Notes under the pieces: model-generated
What the model was told of the DNA's origin: nothing
What the model saw: only the letters and a program-made list of their open reading frames with translations
The model's database searches: none
Position numbers and translations under genes: made by a program
Assembly (NCBI GenBank): GCA_041568335.1
Contig: JBFFZZ010000009.1
Span: 1-25,755, forward strand
Source of the DNA: WVWW01 sp041568335
Lineage (GTDB): Bacteria; Acidobacteriota; Polarisedimenticolia; Polarisedimenticolales; Polarisedimenticolaceae
DNA length: 25,755 bases
Direction of reading: 5' to 3'
In this document: one piece after another, positions 8,133 to 15,002 of the stretch
How positions within the stretch are numbered: position 1 is the first letter of the stretch
How the letters are laid out: every line of letters begins with the position of its first letter

Positions 8133-9191
8133 CTAACCCGCGAGGTGCGGCCGGAGCTCGTTCTCGCGCGCCGTCAGGTCTCGGTGCAGCGCCAGCTGGT
8201 TGCGCGCACGATCGAGGTTGTGCCCCTCCCGGGCGGCGCCGAAATACGGGTCCCCTTCGAGATGGTCGGTCAGGAAGCGTACCGCGATGACCAAGCCGAT
8301 CCCGCACGCGCCGAGCCACAAGCTCTCGCGCTCATCCGCGGTGAGGTGCCGGCTCAGCGGTTCGACGAACCCCGCGCTGACGGCGGCGAAGACGTCGTCG
8401 CGGACGCGGACGCGGTCCAGACGTGTCGAGTCCTCCGCCTCGGGCGAGCAAAACGTACGGACGATGTCGCCGAAATCGTGCATCCAGCGACCCGGCATGC
8501 AGGTGTCCAGGTCGACCACCGCGCGCGGGAGGTGATCGTCGCTGTCGAACAACAGGTTGTTGATCTTGGTGTCGTTGTGACACACGCGTCGAGGCACTTG
8601 CTCGGCCGCCGCGCGAACGGGCTCGATCAAAAATCGTTGTTGCCGGCAAAAGTCGATTTCGGCGACGGCATCGGCGACGCGACCTTCGGTGTCGTCGGTC
8701 ACCGCCTGTTCGAGCCGGGCGAGTCGTCGTTCGAGGTCGTGAAAGTCGGGGATCAGCTCGACGATGTGGGTCGGGTCGAGGGGCACCAGAGCGGCACAGA
8801 ACTGACCGAAGGCGCGCGCTCCCCGTCGTGCCCGTTGCGGCGTGTCGACCTGTTCGATGGCATAGGTTCCCTCGATGAATCGGGTGGCCCGCCATGCCGC
8901 CCCCGCGGCACGTACCAGCGTGTTTCCCCGATCGTCCGGGATGGGCACGGGCCATTCCAGGGGGTACCGTCCCCGCGCGTGCGATTCCTTCAGTGCCTCG
9001 GTCACGCGTTCGAGGTTGCGCGCCAACCGGTCGGGCTCGGGAAACGCGATCTCGCTGATTCGCTGGATCACCAGCGGCGCCGCAAGGCCACCGACCAGGT
9101 AGGTGTCGTGGATGTGGCCGTGACCGAGGCGGTGGACCGTCACCGAGCCGGCCTCGACACCGAACCGTTCCAGGACTTCTCTGGGAATCAC
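8133..9191 (-). CDS. APH-fold sugar kinase, N-acetylhexosamine 1-kinase (NahK)-like
   Basis: 352 residues with the aminoglycoside-phosphotransferase fold. The glycine-rich region is RLGHGHIHDTYLV (21-33). The catalytic loop is CHNDTKINNLLFD (204-216, with D207 as the base) and the metal-binding segment is VVDLDTCMPG (225-234), followed by HDFGDIVRTF. HNDTKINN plus DLDTCMPG is characteristic of the NahK/mucin-desulfatase group, which phosphorylates GlcNAc/GalNAc at C1, rather than antibiotic kinases. The GTG at 9191 is chosen because GAGAGG (9197-9202) sits 5 bases upstream. Longer readings from ATG 9236 or TTG 9254 lack a Shine-Dalgarno and would add about 15-21 residues. It lies upstream of the GH109-like gene, consistent with GalNAc salvage. 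Confidence 0.82.
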   Translation of the reverse strand: MIPREVLERFGVEAGSVTVHRLGHGHIHDTYLVGGLAAPLVIQRISEIAFPEPDRLARNLERVTEALKESHARGRYPLEWPVPIPDDRGNTLVRAAGAAWRATRFIEGTYAIEQVDTPQRARRGARAFGQFCAALVPLDPTHIVELIPDFHDLERRLARLEQAVTDDTEGRVADAVAEIDFCRQQRFLIEPVRAAAEQVPRRVCHNDTKINNLLFDSDDHLPRAVVDLDTCMPGRWMHDFGDIVRTFCSPEAEDSTRLDRVRVRDDVFAAVSAGFVEPLSRHLTADERESLWLGACGIGLVIAVRFLTDHLEGDPYFGAAREGHNLDRARNQLALHRDLTARENELRPHLAG

Positions 9192-9224
9192 GTCATCCTC
9201 TCGGAGCGGCGAACGGGCGACCAA

Positions 9225-9254
9225 AATCGTCACCATTCCGACAACGATTGTCAA
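9225..9254 (-). promoter_or_regulatory. Possible promoter with inverted repeat upstream of kinase/GH109 genes
   Basis: On the minus strand a perfect TTGACA (9249-9254) is followed 18 bases later by ACGATT (9225-9230), a poor -10. The -35 lies inside a short inverted repeat GACAA-CGA-TTGTC (9240-9252). Placement just ahead of the GTG start at 9191 is sensible, but the -10 is weak and the repeat is short enough to arise by chance. Confidence 0.25.
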
Positions 9255-9336
9255 CGAGCGGCAGCTTATTTTGGACCTTTTGGGCTTTCCGGCCCGGCAT
9301 GAGTTTTGCGGTACCTCCTAGGGCTCTGGGAGAAAA

Positions 9337-9786
9337 ATGATGGATCACACAAACGAACGGGGGTTCACGCTGCTCGAGCTTCTGATCGTGGTAGCGATCA
9401 TCGGCATCATCGCCGCAATCGCGATCCCGAACTTGCTCAACGCGATGGACCGCGGCAAGCAGAAGCGCACCATGGCGGACCTACGATCGATCGCGACGGC
9501 GATCGAAACCTACGCCGTGGAGAACAGTTTTTACCCGACGGCATCTTCCCCTGTCTCGTTGGCCGGTGCCCTCGAACCCTCTTACATCAATACGCTGCCG
9601 TTCGAGGACGGCTGGGGTCGAGCCTACACGGTCGACTCGGTGCCCCTGGACTACACGATCTGGTCGGGTGGTAGTGATGGCGGCGCGCTCAACTTCGTCG
9701 GCGGCCCCACGAACAGCATCACCGACTCGATCGTCTTCTCGAACGGCATTTTCGTACAGTGGCCGGAGGGGACCCAGACCAACTGA
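9337..9786 (+). CDS. Type IV pilin-like / GspG-type pseudopilin
   Basis: 149 residues. A short leader with a class III cleavage site (ERG|FTLLELLIVV, cleavage after G9, Glu at +5) is followed by the hydrophobic N-terminal helix (10-33) and the conserved IPNLL kink. After it come KRTMADLRSIATAIETYAVEN, as in major pseudopilins (GspG) and short pilins, and a small C-terminal beta region. A good Shine-Dalgarno (GGGAG, 9328-9332) precedes the ATG by 4 bases. It is assembled after cleavage by a prepilin peptidase into a pilus or type II secretion pseudopilus. No other pilus or secretion gene is in the window, so it is an orphan whose machinery must be elsewhere. The lack of an obvious C-terminal disulfide favours a GspG-like protein. 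Confidence 0.88.
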   Translation: MMDHTNERGFTLLELLIVVAIIGIIAAIAIPNLLNAMDRGKQKRTMADLRSIATAIETYAVENSFYPTASSPVSLAGALEPSYINTLPFEDGWGRAYTVDSVPLDYTIWSGGSDGGALNFVGGPTNSITDSIVFSNGIFVQWPEGTQTN

Positions 9787-9812
9787 TCGCCGGCTTGTAG
9801 TACCCTCGGCCT

Positions 9813-10544
9813 GTGATCACCCTGTACCAGTACCCTGGCGGGGCGGGTGTGGGGTCCATCTCGCCACCGTGCCTGCGCGTGGATCTGGCGCTGCGCTGGC
9901 TCGGTGTGGAGTTCGCGCGGCGCGACCTGCGCCGCGGCAAGCAGGTCGCCGCGGTCAGCCCCACCGGCCGGCTCCCCGTGTTGGACTTCGGCGAGGAGCG
10001 ATTCGTCGAATCGACGCGGATCCTCGACGAGCTGGAACGCCGCTACGACGCACCGTGGATGGTTGAATCCGAGCAGGACGCCGCGCACCTGAGGGTGTGG
10101 GAGTATGCGATCAACGACTACTTCTACTGGTGCGGGTACTACCTCCGTTGGGTCGACCCGGACGGACGGGAGTTGTTCCTCGACGCGTTGTTCGGGCGTG
10201 CGCCGTGGCTCACTCGCTTCATGGTGCGAAAGATGCTCGTGCCCCGGCAGCGGCGCCGCGGCATGCTCCATGGCGTGGGGGGTCGCGAGAAGAGCGACGT
10301 GCTAGCCGAGGTGAAGCGCGGCGCGCAGCTACTGGTCACCGAGTTGCGTGGCGGGCCGTTCCTGCTCGGGCGGAAGCGGCCGAGTCGCGCGGATCTCACG
10401 ACGACATCGCTCTTCTCGCAGGCCGGCTTCCGGGATGCGATGCCCGAGGTACGCCGGATCGTCGATGAAGCGGCCGAGATCACCCCGTACATGCGCCGGG
10501 TCTACGACGTCGTCGGTGGAGAGAGACCGCGCTGGCTGGGTTGA
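9813..10544 (+). CDS. Glutathione S-transferase-like protein
   Basis: 243 residues. The N-terminal thioredoxin-like half (1-78) begins MITLYQYPGG and has SPPCLRVDLALRWLGV, the cis-proline strand GRLPVLDF and the VEST glutathione-binding position before ILDELERRY. The C-terminal half is helical, with an acidic segment SRADLTTTSLF matching the GST all-alpha domain. Starts at GTG 9813. There is no clear Shine-Dalgarno and the gene begins 26 bases after the pilin stop. It converges on the ABM-domain gene with 5 bases between stops. It may conjugate or isomerise hydrophobic substrates; nothing in the sequence identifies them. Confidence 0.8.
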   Translation: MITLYQYPGGAGVGSISPPCLRVDLALRWLGVEFARRDLRRGKQVAAVSPTGRLPVLDFGEERFVESTRILDELERRYDAPWMVESEQDAAHLRVWEYAINDYFYWCGYYLRWVDPDGRELFLDALFGRAPWLTRFMVRKMLVPRQRRRGMLHGVGGREKSDVLAEVKRGAQLLVTELRGGPFLLGRKRPSRADLTTTSLFSQAGFRDAMPEVRRIVDEAAEITPYMRRVYDVVGGERPRWLG

Positions 10545-10549
10545 GCGCT

Positions 10550-10858
10550 TTAGAGATCGACCGATTCCCAACCCTGAAACCGCGGATGCTCGAGGATCAG
10601 TCCGGCGGGCGGCTCGCTCGAGGCGTGCGCCTTGCGGAACGCCTCGCTATGCGTCCAGTCGAGGAACGCCTGGCGGCTGTTCCAGATGACGTGGCTCGCG
10701 TAGCGCTGCGTTCCGTCGTCTTCGTCCTTTCCGCGGACGAGGTGGAATTGCACGAATCCGGGGACCGTGTCGAGGTAGCTCTTGCGCTCACGCCAGCGCG
10801 CTTCGAACTCGTCGCCGCGGCCGGCGGCCACGCGAAAGTGGTTCATCGCGACGTACAT
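10550..10858 (-). CDS. Antibiotic biosynthesis monooxygenase (ABM) domain protein, HmoA/IsdG-like
   Basis: 102 residues forming one dimeric alpha/beta ferredoxin-like ABM domain. It opens MYVAMNHFRVAAGRGDEFE, with VPGFVQFHLVRG and YASHVIWNSRQAFLDW in the middle and SEAFRKAHA near the end. This pattern is typical of HmoA-type heme-degrading or quinone-forming monooxygenase relatives. The substrate cannot be told from sequence. It is the last gene of the minus-strand operon, 4 bases after the EamA/ArnE-like gene, so probably transcribed with the glycan genes although no functional link is obvious. The upstream AGGCGG abuts the ATG, so translation may rely on coupling. Confidence 0.83.
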   Translation of the reverse strand: MYVAMNHFRVAAGRGDEFEARWRERKSYLDTVPGFVQFHLVRGKDEDDGTQRYASHVIWNSRQAFLDWTHSEAFRKAHASSEPPAGLILEHPRFQGWESVDL

Positions 10859-10862
10859 CCGC

Positions 10863-11240
10863 CTACCCCGCCGGCCGTAGCAACACGATCCCCCCGAGGA
10901 TCAACAATGTGCCGAGCCACATCCTCGGGGTGATCGTCTCACCGAGCACGATAACGCTGAAAACCGCGATCAGCAGCACCGACGTCGACGCGACCGGATA
11001 GGCGTAGCTCAGGGTCAACCGGGAAAGACACAGCGCCCACATCAGGAACCCGGCGACGAGGAACGAGCCTGCCACGATGCTGCGCAGCAGCTTGGGGCCG
11101 GTGAACAGCTCGAGAAGCGACGACAGCGTGAGACCGTCGCCGCCGGCGCTGTCGATCAACCCCTTGATCATCACGTGGCTCACCGTGGTGCAGAGCATCG
11201 ATGCGAACAGGAGGATGTTGCCTATCGCGAACTTGGACAT
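10863..11240 (-). CDS. EamA/SMR-like small membrane transporter (ArnE/ArnF-like)
   Basis: 125 residues with four predicted transmembrane helices (about 6-27, 50-70, 76-97, 101-122). SYAYPVASTSVLLIAVF and VLGETITPRMWLG match the EamA/small-multidrug-resistance fold. Its length and position next to a polyprenyl-phosphate GT2 gene resemble ArnE/ArnF, which move undecaprenyl-phosphate-linked aminoarabinose across the inner membrane. Here it probably translocates the lipid-linked sugar made by the adjacent GT2. A stand-alone drug or metabolite exporter is the alternative. It starts 19 bases after the GT2 stop and ends 4 bases before the ABM gene. Confidence 0.8.
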   Translation of the reverse strand: MSKFAIGNILLFASMLCTTVSHVMIKGLIDSAGGDGLTLSSLLELFTGPKLLRSIVAGSFLVAGFLMWALCLSRLTLSYAYPVASTSVLLIAVFSVIVLGETITPRMWLGTLLILGGIVLLRPAG

Positions 11241-11259
11241 CGAAAAACCCCTTCAGGGA

Positions 11260-12189
11260 TCAGAACACTTCATCGATCACGGAGTCCGGCCGCCGGTTGG
11301 TCTCGTCGGCGATACGCCAGAGGTACTCGCCGATCACACCGAGCATCACGATGACCAACCCCAGCAAGAACGAAATCAGGGTCGCCAGGGCGGCAAAGCC
11401 GCGGACTTCGGTGTTCCCGCGCAACGCCGACACGACGACGGTCACGCCATAGCCGAGGCTTGCGACGGCGACGATCAGACCGACCATCGAGATCATGCGA
11501 ATCGGGGCGACGGAGAATCCGAGCATCGAATCGAGGAAAAGATTGATCTTCTTGGACAGGGTCCAGCGCGACTTGCCGTGCGAACGGCTACGCCGTTGGT
11601 AGGGAATGATCTCCGGCTCGTACCCCAACCAGTGGGCGAAGAGGTTGAGATTCAGGTTCTTGCCCGCGTTGCGCATGTGATCGAGCATTGATTTGTCCAT
11701 CAATGCAACGTCGAAGCCGCCCTTCGGGTAGTCCTTGACGACGAACAGACCCAGCAAGCGGTAGTAAATCGCCGCGGAGAACCTCGACAACACCGGGTCT
11801 TTTCGACTTTCCCGGGCGGCGACGACGTATTTCTTTCCGGCCAGCCAGCGATCGACCAACTGGACGACAAGCTCGGGCGGATCCTGGCCGTCCGCGGCGA
11901 GAAACAGGAAACAGTCGCCGCTGACGTACCGCATGCCCGATTTGCTGGCCTGAAAGGACCCGAAATTGCGCGTGTGCTTGACGACCTTCGTCGCCGGTCG
12001 CCGTTTCTTGAAGTCAAGCAATGTTCGGAGCGACGCGTCTGCCGAGCCGTCGTCGACGAAGATCAACTCGAGACCGACGTCACGCTGCTCGAGCTGCTCC
12101 TCGACCGTCTTCAACTCCGCAAACAAGCCGGGCAGCGAACCCTCGTTGAAATAGACCGGTACGATGACCGAAACCGAGCGACCGCTCAC
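11260..12189 (-). CDS. GT2 glycosyltransferase, polyprenyl-phosphate sugar transferase (GtrB/ArnC/DPM1-like)
   Basis: 309 residues. The GT-A domain begins SVSVIVPVYFNEG, with DDGS at 46-49, the ADGQDPPE metal-binding motif at 99-106, and RRSRSHGKSRWTLSKKI before the membrane part. Two C-terminal transmembrane helices (about 232-254 and 266-288) precede GEYLWRIADETNRRP, a standard GtrB/ArnC ending. The enzyme should transfer a sugar from a nucleotide donor to polyprenyl phosphate on the cytoplasmic face. GTG at 12189 is chosen because GGGAGG (12196-12201) lies 6 bases upstream. The ATG at 12219 would add 10 residues and overlap the preceding gene's stop region without a Shine-Dalgarno. Together with the upstream GT-C-like and downstream EamA genes it makes an Arn-like glycosylation module. 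Confidence 0.9.
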   Translation of the reverse strand: MSGRSVSVIVPVYFNEGSLPGLFAELKTVEEQLEQRDVGLELIFVDDGSADASLRTLLDFKKRRPATKVVKHTRNFGSFQASKSGMRYVSGDCFLFLAADGQDPPELVVQLVDRWLAGKKYVVAARESRKDPVLSRFSAAIYYRLLGLFVVKDYPKGGFDVALMDKSMLDHMRNAGKNLNLNLFAHWLGYEPEIIPYQRRSRSHGKSRWTLSKKINLFLDSMLGFSVAPIRMISMVGLIVAVASLGYGVTVVVSALRGNTEVRGFAALATLISFLLGLVIVMLGVIGEYLWRIADETNRRPDSVIDEVF

Positions 12190-12223
12190 GAAACGCCTCC
12201 CGGGCTCATGATACCGCATGGCA

Positions 12224-13975
12224 TCATTCGGCGGGTTCGATCTCCCGGAAACGATAAACGTCGAACAACGGATGAAGCGGTGTCGCGTACGCGGCGGTCC
12301 GTTCCGACTTGATGTCCGTCGCATAACGTTCGTGGACGAAGGCGGTCAGTATCCTGATGTGCCGTGGTTCGGCGATCACGCGTAGCCGCGGATCCTCGTA
12401 GATCGCTCGATGGATGTCCTCAACCCCGAACCTCCGCAGCTGACGAATGTTGTGTCCCCCGCGAGTGTCGGCGCCGACACTGTAGAAGTGCAGGTTGCGG
12501 AACGGTTCGAGATCGTCGAACGGCCCGACCAGCTCCAGGGGAAACGCGCCGGCCCAAACGACGTAAAGCGTCTCGGTGCCCGACTCCAACCGTGGGATCG
12601 CTTCGTTGAAAGCCTCGCGTTTCGTCGTTGCGACGTCCTCCAAGCGGTCGAGATAAAGCGCCGACGTGACCATCAACACGAACAAGACCCCGAGCAGGAC
12701 AAGCCGTACCGCAAGCCGGATCCGGTCGGAGCGCGCGAACGGGCTCGCGCGACCCGTGATCAGCACCAGCCAGCAAAGCAACGCCAGAACGGGTTCCCAG
12801 ATCCAGGAGACCAACCGGTTGAGTTGGACGTCGATGTAGGTCAGGGCGGCGAGGGCGCCCAGGATGGCAAGCGCGACTCCGATCCACTGGCCCGGGCGAC
12901 CCTGCCGAAAGCTGAACGCCAGCACGATCGCCGCGAGCATCACGGGCAGCAGCGGATTCCACCAGAGTCCCGGGAGCCATCCGCCCCATTCGCCCTTGGT
13001 CCCGCCGATCTGATCCAGGAACGAGTTGAGCCGTTCGGAGCTGTACAGCTCCCTATCGGCGTAGAACCATTCCATCAACATGTGGAACTCGGCGGCGCTC
13101 CATCCGGGACCCTTCGCGGCCGCGGCGTAGACCTCCGGAGCGTAGCGGACCTCGACCAGGTGGCCGGTCCCGTCGGGGAAGCTCGCCCAGGTCTCGGTCT
13201 TGGGGAATCCGTTGGCCGCGAAGTCCACCACATCGCCGATGGCCGGGCTGCTCTCCACGAAATCGCGCCATTCCGGGACGTCGTAACGCAGCCGGTTGTA
13301 ACCGTACAGCGAAGCGACGATGGTCAGTCCGACCAGGAGCGGGATTCCGATCCGGAGGAGGGCGCGCCGCAGATCGCCCTCACGCCACAACAGGAACCCG
13401 CTGACCAGTGCGGGAGGGAGGGCCAGCGCATAGATCAGGAATGCACTCTGATGGCGGATGGCGGCGGCCGCGAACCAAAGTAGACCGAACAAGACCCAGC
13501 GCAGCCGACCCGGGCCGTGTCGACTCGACGTTTGATCGGCGGCGAGGAGGACCGCGGCAATCGAAGCAACGGACGACGTCAGAGTGAAATGCGGCCTGAC
13601 GAGCATCAGCATGTCGAAGACCACGAAGCAACCCGCGACCGGAACCAGCCGCTCGATGGAGGGTCGGCGCCCCAGGGCGACGTAGAGGAGCGTTGCGCCC
13701 GCAACGAACTGGACCGCCAACTGGAGGATCCGGTACCACGGCATGGCGGGGAGCCACGTGTACAACGTGGACACCAGCTGACCCCACACGTGGTGCGAGT
13801 AGATCAGGTACGGTGTGGGTTGCTCGACGTAGGCATGACCGGCCGACATCAGCAACATCGCCGGATCGTCGTTCGTGCGGTAGAGCGGATCGTAAAGGGC
13901 GTGCGCGGCGATGAGCGTGACGCAGGGAAGCGCAACGGCGACCGCGATCCGCAGAGCGCGCGAGTCGCGTGTCAT
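12224..13975 (-). CDS. Multi-pass membrane protein, GT-C-like glycosyltransferase candidate
   Basis: 583 residues with about ten hydrophobic helices. After the first helix comes TNDDP (34-38), an acidic first-periplasmic-loop motif placed like the catalytic Asp of GT-C enzymes such as ArnT, PMT and PglB. A soluble-looking stretch (about 250-320) is flanked by helices, and the last ~130 residues are extracytoplasmic. No known family is certain. As a GT-C it would move a sugar from the polyprenyl-phosphate carrier to a periplasmic target, fitting the adjacent GT2 and EamA genes. The start ATG shares a base with the methyltransferase TGA (TGATG overlap), indicating coupled translation. The alternative is an O-antigen-polymerase-like or non-enzymatic membrane protein. 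Confidence 0.75.
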   Translation of the reverse strand: MTRDSRALRIAVAVALPCVTLIAAHALYDPLYRTNDDPAMLLMSAGHAYVEQPTPYLIYSHHVWGQLVSTLYTWLPAMPWYRILQLAVQFVAGATLLYVALGRRPSIERLVPVAGCFVVFDMLMLVRPHFTLTSSVASIAAVLLAADQTSSRHGPGRLRWVLFGLLWFAAAAIRHQSAFLIYALALPPALVSGFLLWREGDLRRALLRIGIPLLVGLTIVASLYGYNRLRYDVPEWRDFVESSPAIGDVVDFAANGFPKTETWASFPDGTGHLVEVRYAPEVYAAAAKGPGWSAAEFHMLMEWFYADRELYSSERLNSFLDQIGGTKGEWGGWLPGLWWNPLLPVMLAAIVLAFSFRQGRPGQWIGVALAILGALAALTYIDVQLNRLVSWIWEPVLALLCWLVLITGRASPFARSDRIRLAVRLVLLGVLFVLMVTSALYLDRLEDVATTKREAFNEAIPRLESGTETLYVVWAGAFPLELVGPFDDLEPFRNLHFYSVGADTRGGHNIRQLRRFGVEDIHRAIYEDPRLRVIAEPRHIRILTAFVHERYATDIKSERTAAYATPLHPLFDVYRFREIEPAE

Positions 13976-14637
13976 CAGGACCCAGTGCTCGCCTTGACCC
14001 GGAATTCCTGGATGACCATCGGAGACAACGCCGCCGAACGGAAGGTGTAGGAGGAGCGCACCAGGGTGAAACCGAGGCCGTCGAGGAGGTCGGCCACCCG
14101 GCCGCGTTCGATGATGCCGTAGTGGATATCCATGTCGCGGAAGGTTACCCCGACTCTGGCGGCCATCAGGAAGGCCTCGTGGGCGTAGTAGAGGACGATG
14201 CGTTGTCGAGCCATCCGAGCCACGGTCGCGAGGGCCCGATCCAGCGCATCCGGCTCGAAGTGGTTCAGGACTCCGAGGCAGATCGCGACATCGCAAGGTG
14301 GAACGTCGGTCGGAATCGTATCGATGCTGCCGAGATGCGTCGAAACCTCGACCCCGGGGTGAGCTTCGCGCAAACGGGTAGATGTGGAGCGCAGCATTTT
14401 CGGCGAGAGGTCGTTGAGGAAGAGTCGTCTCAAACGAGGAAGGTCGCAGCAGTGGTACTCACCGTTACCGCAACCGAGGTCGGCAACGCTTTCCGCATCG
14501 CGCAGGACTGCCCGGACGACCCGGCGCGTGAACCGGTCGTTGGGCCGGTGTACCAAGGCGTTCATCCACCAGCTGGATTCCTGGTAGTTCTCGGGACGCT
14601 CTTCGGCGGTGCGGTCGTAGTAGTCGCGGATCTTCAT
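13975..14637 (-). CDS. Class I SAM-dependent methyltransferase
   Basis: 220 residues. Motif I is SVADLGCGNGEY (about 50-61), the acidic end of strand 2 is LFLNDLSPKML, and CDVAICLGVLNHFEPD is the post-motif II/III region. The C-terminal part (VTFRDMDIHYGIIERG) resembles small-molecule, sugar and lipid methyltransferases. It is probably cytoplasmic. It is the first gene of the minus-strand glycan operon and may methylate the sugar or lipid-linked glycan, but the substrate is unknown. No strong Shine-Dalgarno precedes the ATG. The 365 bases upstream lack a protein gene and hold the candidate structured RNA and terminator described separately, so expression may depend on read-through. Confidence 0.85.
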   Translation of the reverse strand: MKIRDYYDRTAEERPENYQESSWWMNALVHRPNDRFTRRVVRAVLRDAESVADLGCGNGEYHCCDLPRLRRLFLNDLSPKMLRSTSTRLREAHPGVEVSTHLGSIDTIPTDVPPCDVAICLGVLNHFEPDALDRALATVARMARQRIVLYYAHEAFLMAARVGVTFRDMDIHYGIIERGRVADLLDGLGFTLVRSSYTFRSAALSPMVIQEFRVKASTGS

Positions 14638-14680
14638 CGAGGACGATCAGCGTGTCTCGAAGGAAAAAGGGCTTTCTATC

Positions 14681-14714
14681 ACAAAACAAAAACGGGGAGG
14701 CATCCCTCCCCGTT
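14681..14714 (-). terminator. Intrinsic terminator (minus strand)
   Basis: A perfect 10-bp stem AACGGGGAGG/CCTCCCCGTT (14691-14700 with 14705-14714) with a 4-base loop. On the minus strand it is followed at once by a T-rich tract (TTTGTTTTGT, 14681-14690). It lies about 45 bases ahead of the methyltransferase start, so it either ends a separate small transcript or attenuates the operon. Confidence 0.85.
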
Positions 14715-14873
14715 CGTTTGACGATGGGTAACGGCTGGAGGTCTTGAGACCGGGACGCGTTCGATCTCTTGATCGCAAACAGCGTCTTATGGACCCGTCA
14801 CGCTTCGCCCTGAGCGGCCCTCATTCGTATGAGGGCCCTTAATTTTTCGGTGGAGTCATGAGACCTCCCTCCA
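14683..14873 (-). ncRNA. Candidate structured small RNA or 5' leader (unclassified)
   Basis: The 14638-15002 interval holds no convincing protein gene. On the minus strand a promoter-like pair (14880-14908) is followed by several possible helices. GGTGGAG/CTCCACC spans 14849-14875. A 9-bp hairpin with a TCGT/ACGA loop lies at 14816-14837. GACGC/GCGTC (14754-14758 with 14782-14786) encloses CGATC/GATCG (14762-14775). An intrinsic terminator ends it. GGAGGTCT (14861-14868, minus strand) is perfectly complementary to AGACCTCC (14737-14744), which would close the RNA and compete with the first hairpin. A six-codon reading frame (14839-14859) starts 4 bases after the GGAGG held in that pairing. 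It could be an independent sRNA or an attenuator for the methyltransferase operon. I cannot place it in a known class. Confidence 0.5.
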
Positions 14874-14879
14874 CCAATA

Positions 14880-14908
14880 ATTATCCGGACATCCAGCCTC
14901 GAAAGCAA
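14880..14908 (-). promoter_or_regulatory. Sigma70-like promoter for the candidate RNA/glycan operon
   Basis: On the minus strand TTGCTT (14903-14908), a 17-base spacer and GATAAT (14880-14885). The -10 matches 5 of 6 consensus bases in an otherwise GC-rich sequence and the spacer is optimal; the -35 keeps only TTG. Transcription would start near 14873, just before the first hairpin. Confidence 0.5.
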
Positions 14909-14954
14909 TACAGAAAAACCGAAATCGCAGGGTCGTGGAGGGCCGTAATTGACC

Positions 14955-14977
14955 ATGGTGACCCTGGTGACCCTGGT
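14955..14977. repeat. Short tandem repeat, 9-bp unit
   Basis: About two and a half direct copies of TGGTGACCC between the M48 stop and the promoter at 14880-14908. Each unit contains the partly palindromic GGTGACC. It could be a protein-binding site for the RNA promoter, or chance. Confidence 0.35.
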
Positions 14978-15002
14978 CGCGCACGATTTGCCCGCGACGG
15001 CG

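Noticed and set aside
8133..9191. Calling the APH-fold kinase an antibiotic-resistance gene
   Set aside because: The catalytic-loop and metal-site motifs match N-acetylhexosamine kinases, and the neighbour is a GH109-like glycosidase.
14816..14845. Hairpin followed by CTTAATTTTT as a plus-strand terminator
   Set aside because: The stem is good, but there is no plus-strand gene before it for it to terminate, the T tract is interrupted, and it fits better as an internal helix of the minus-strand RNA. Kept only as part of that RNA.
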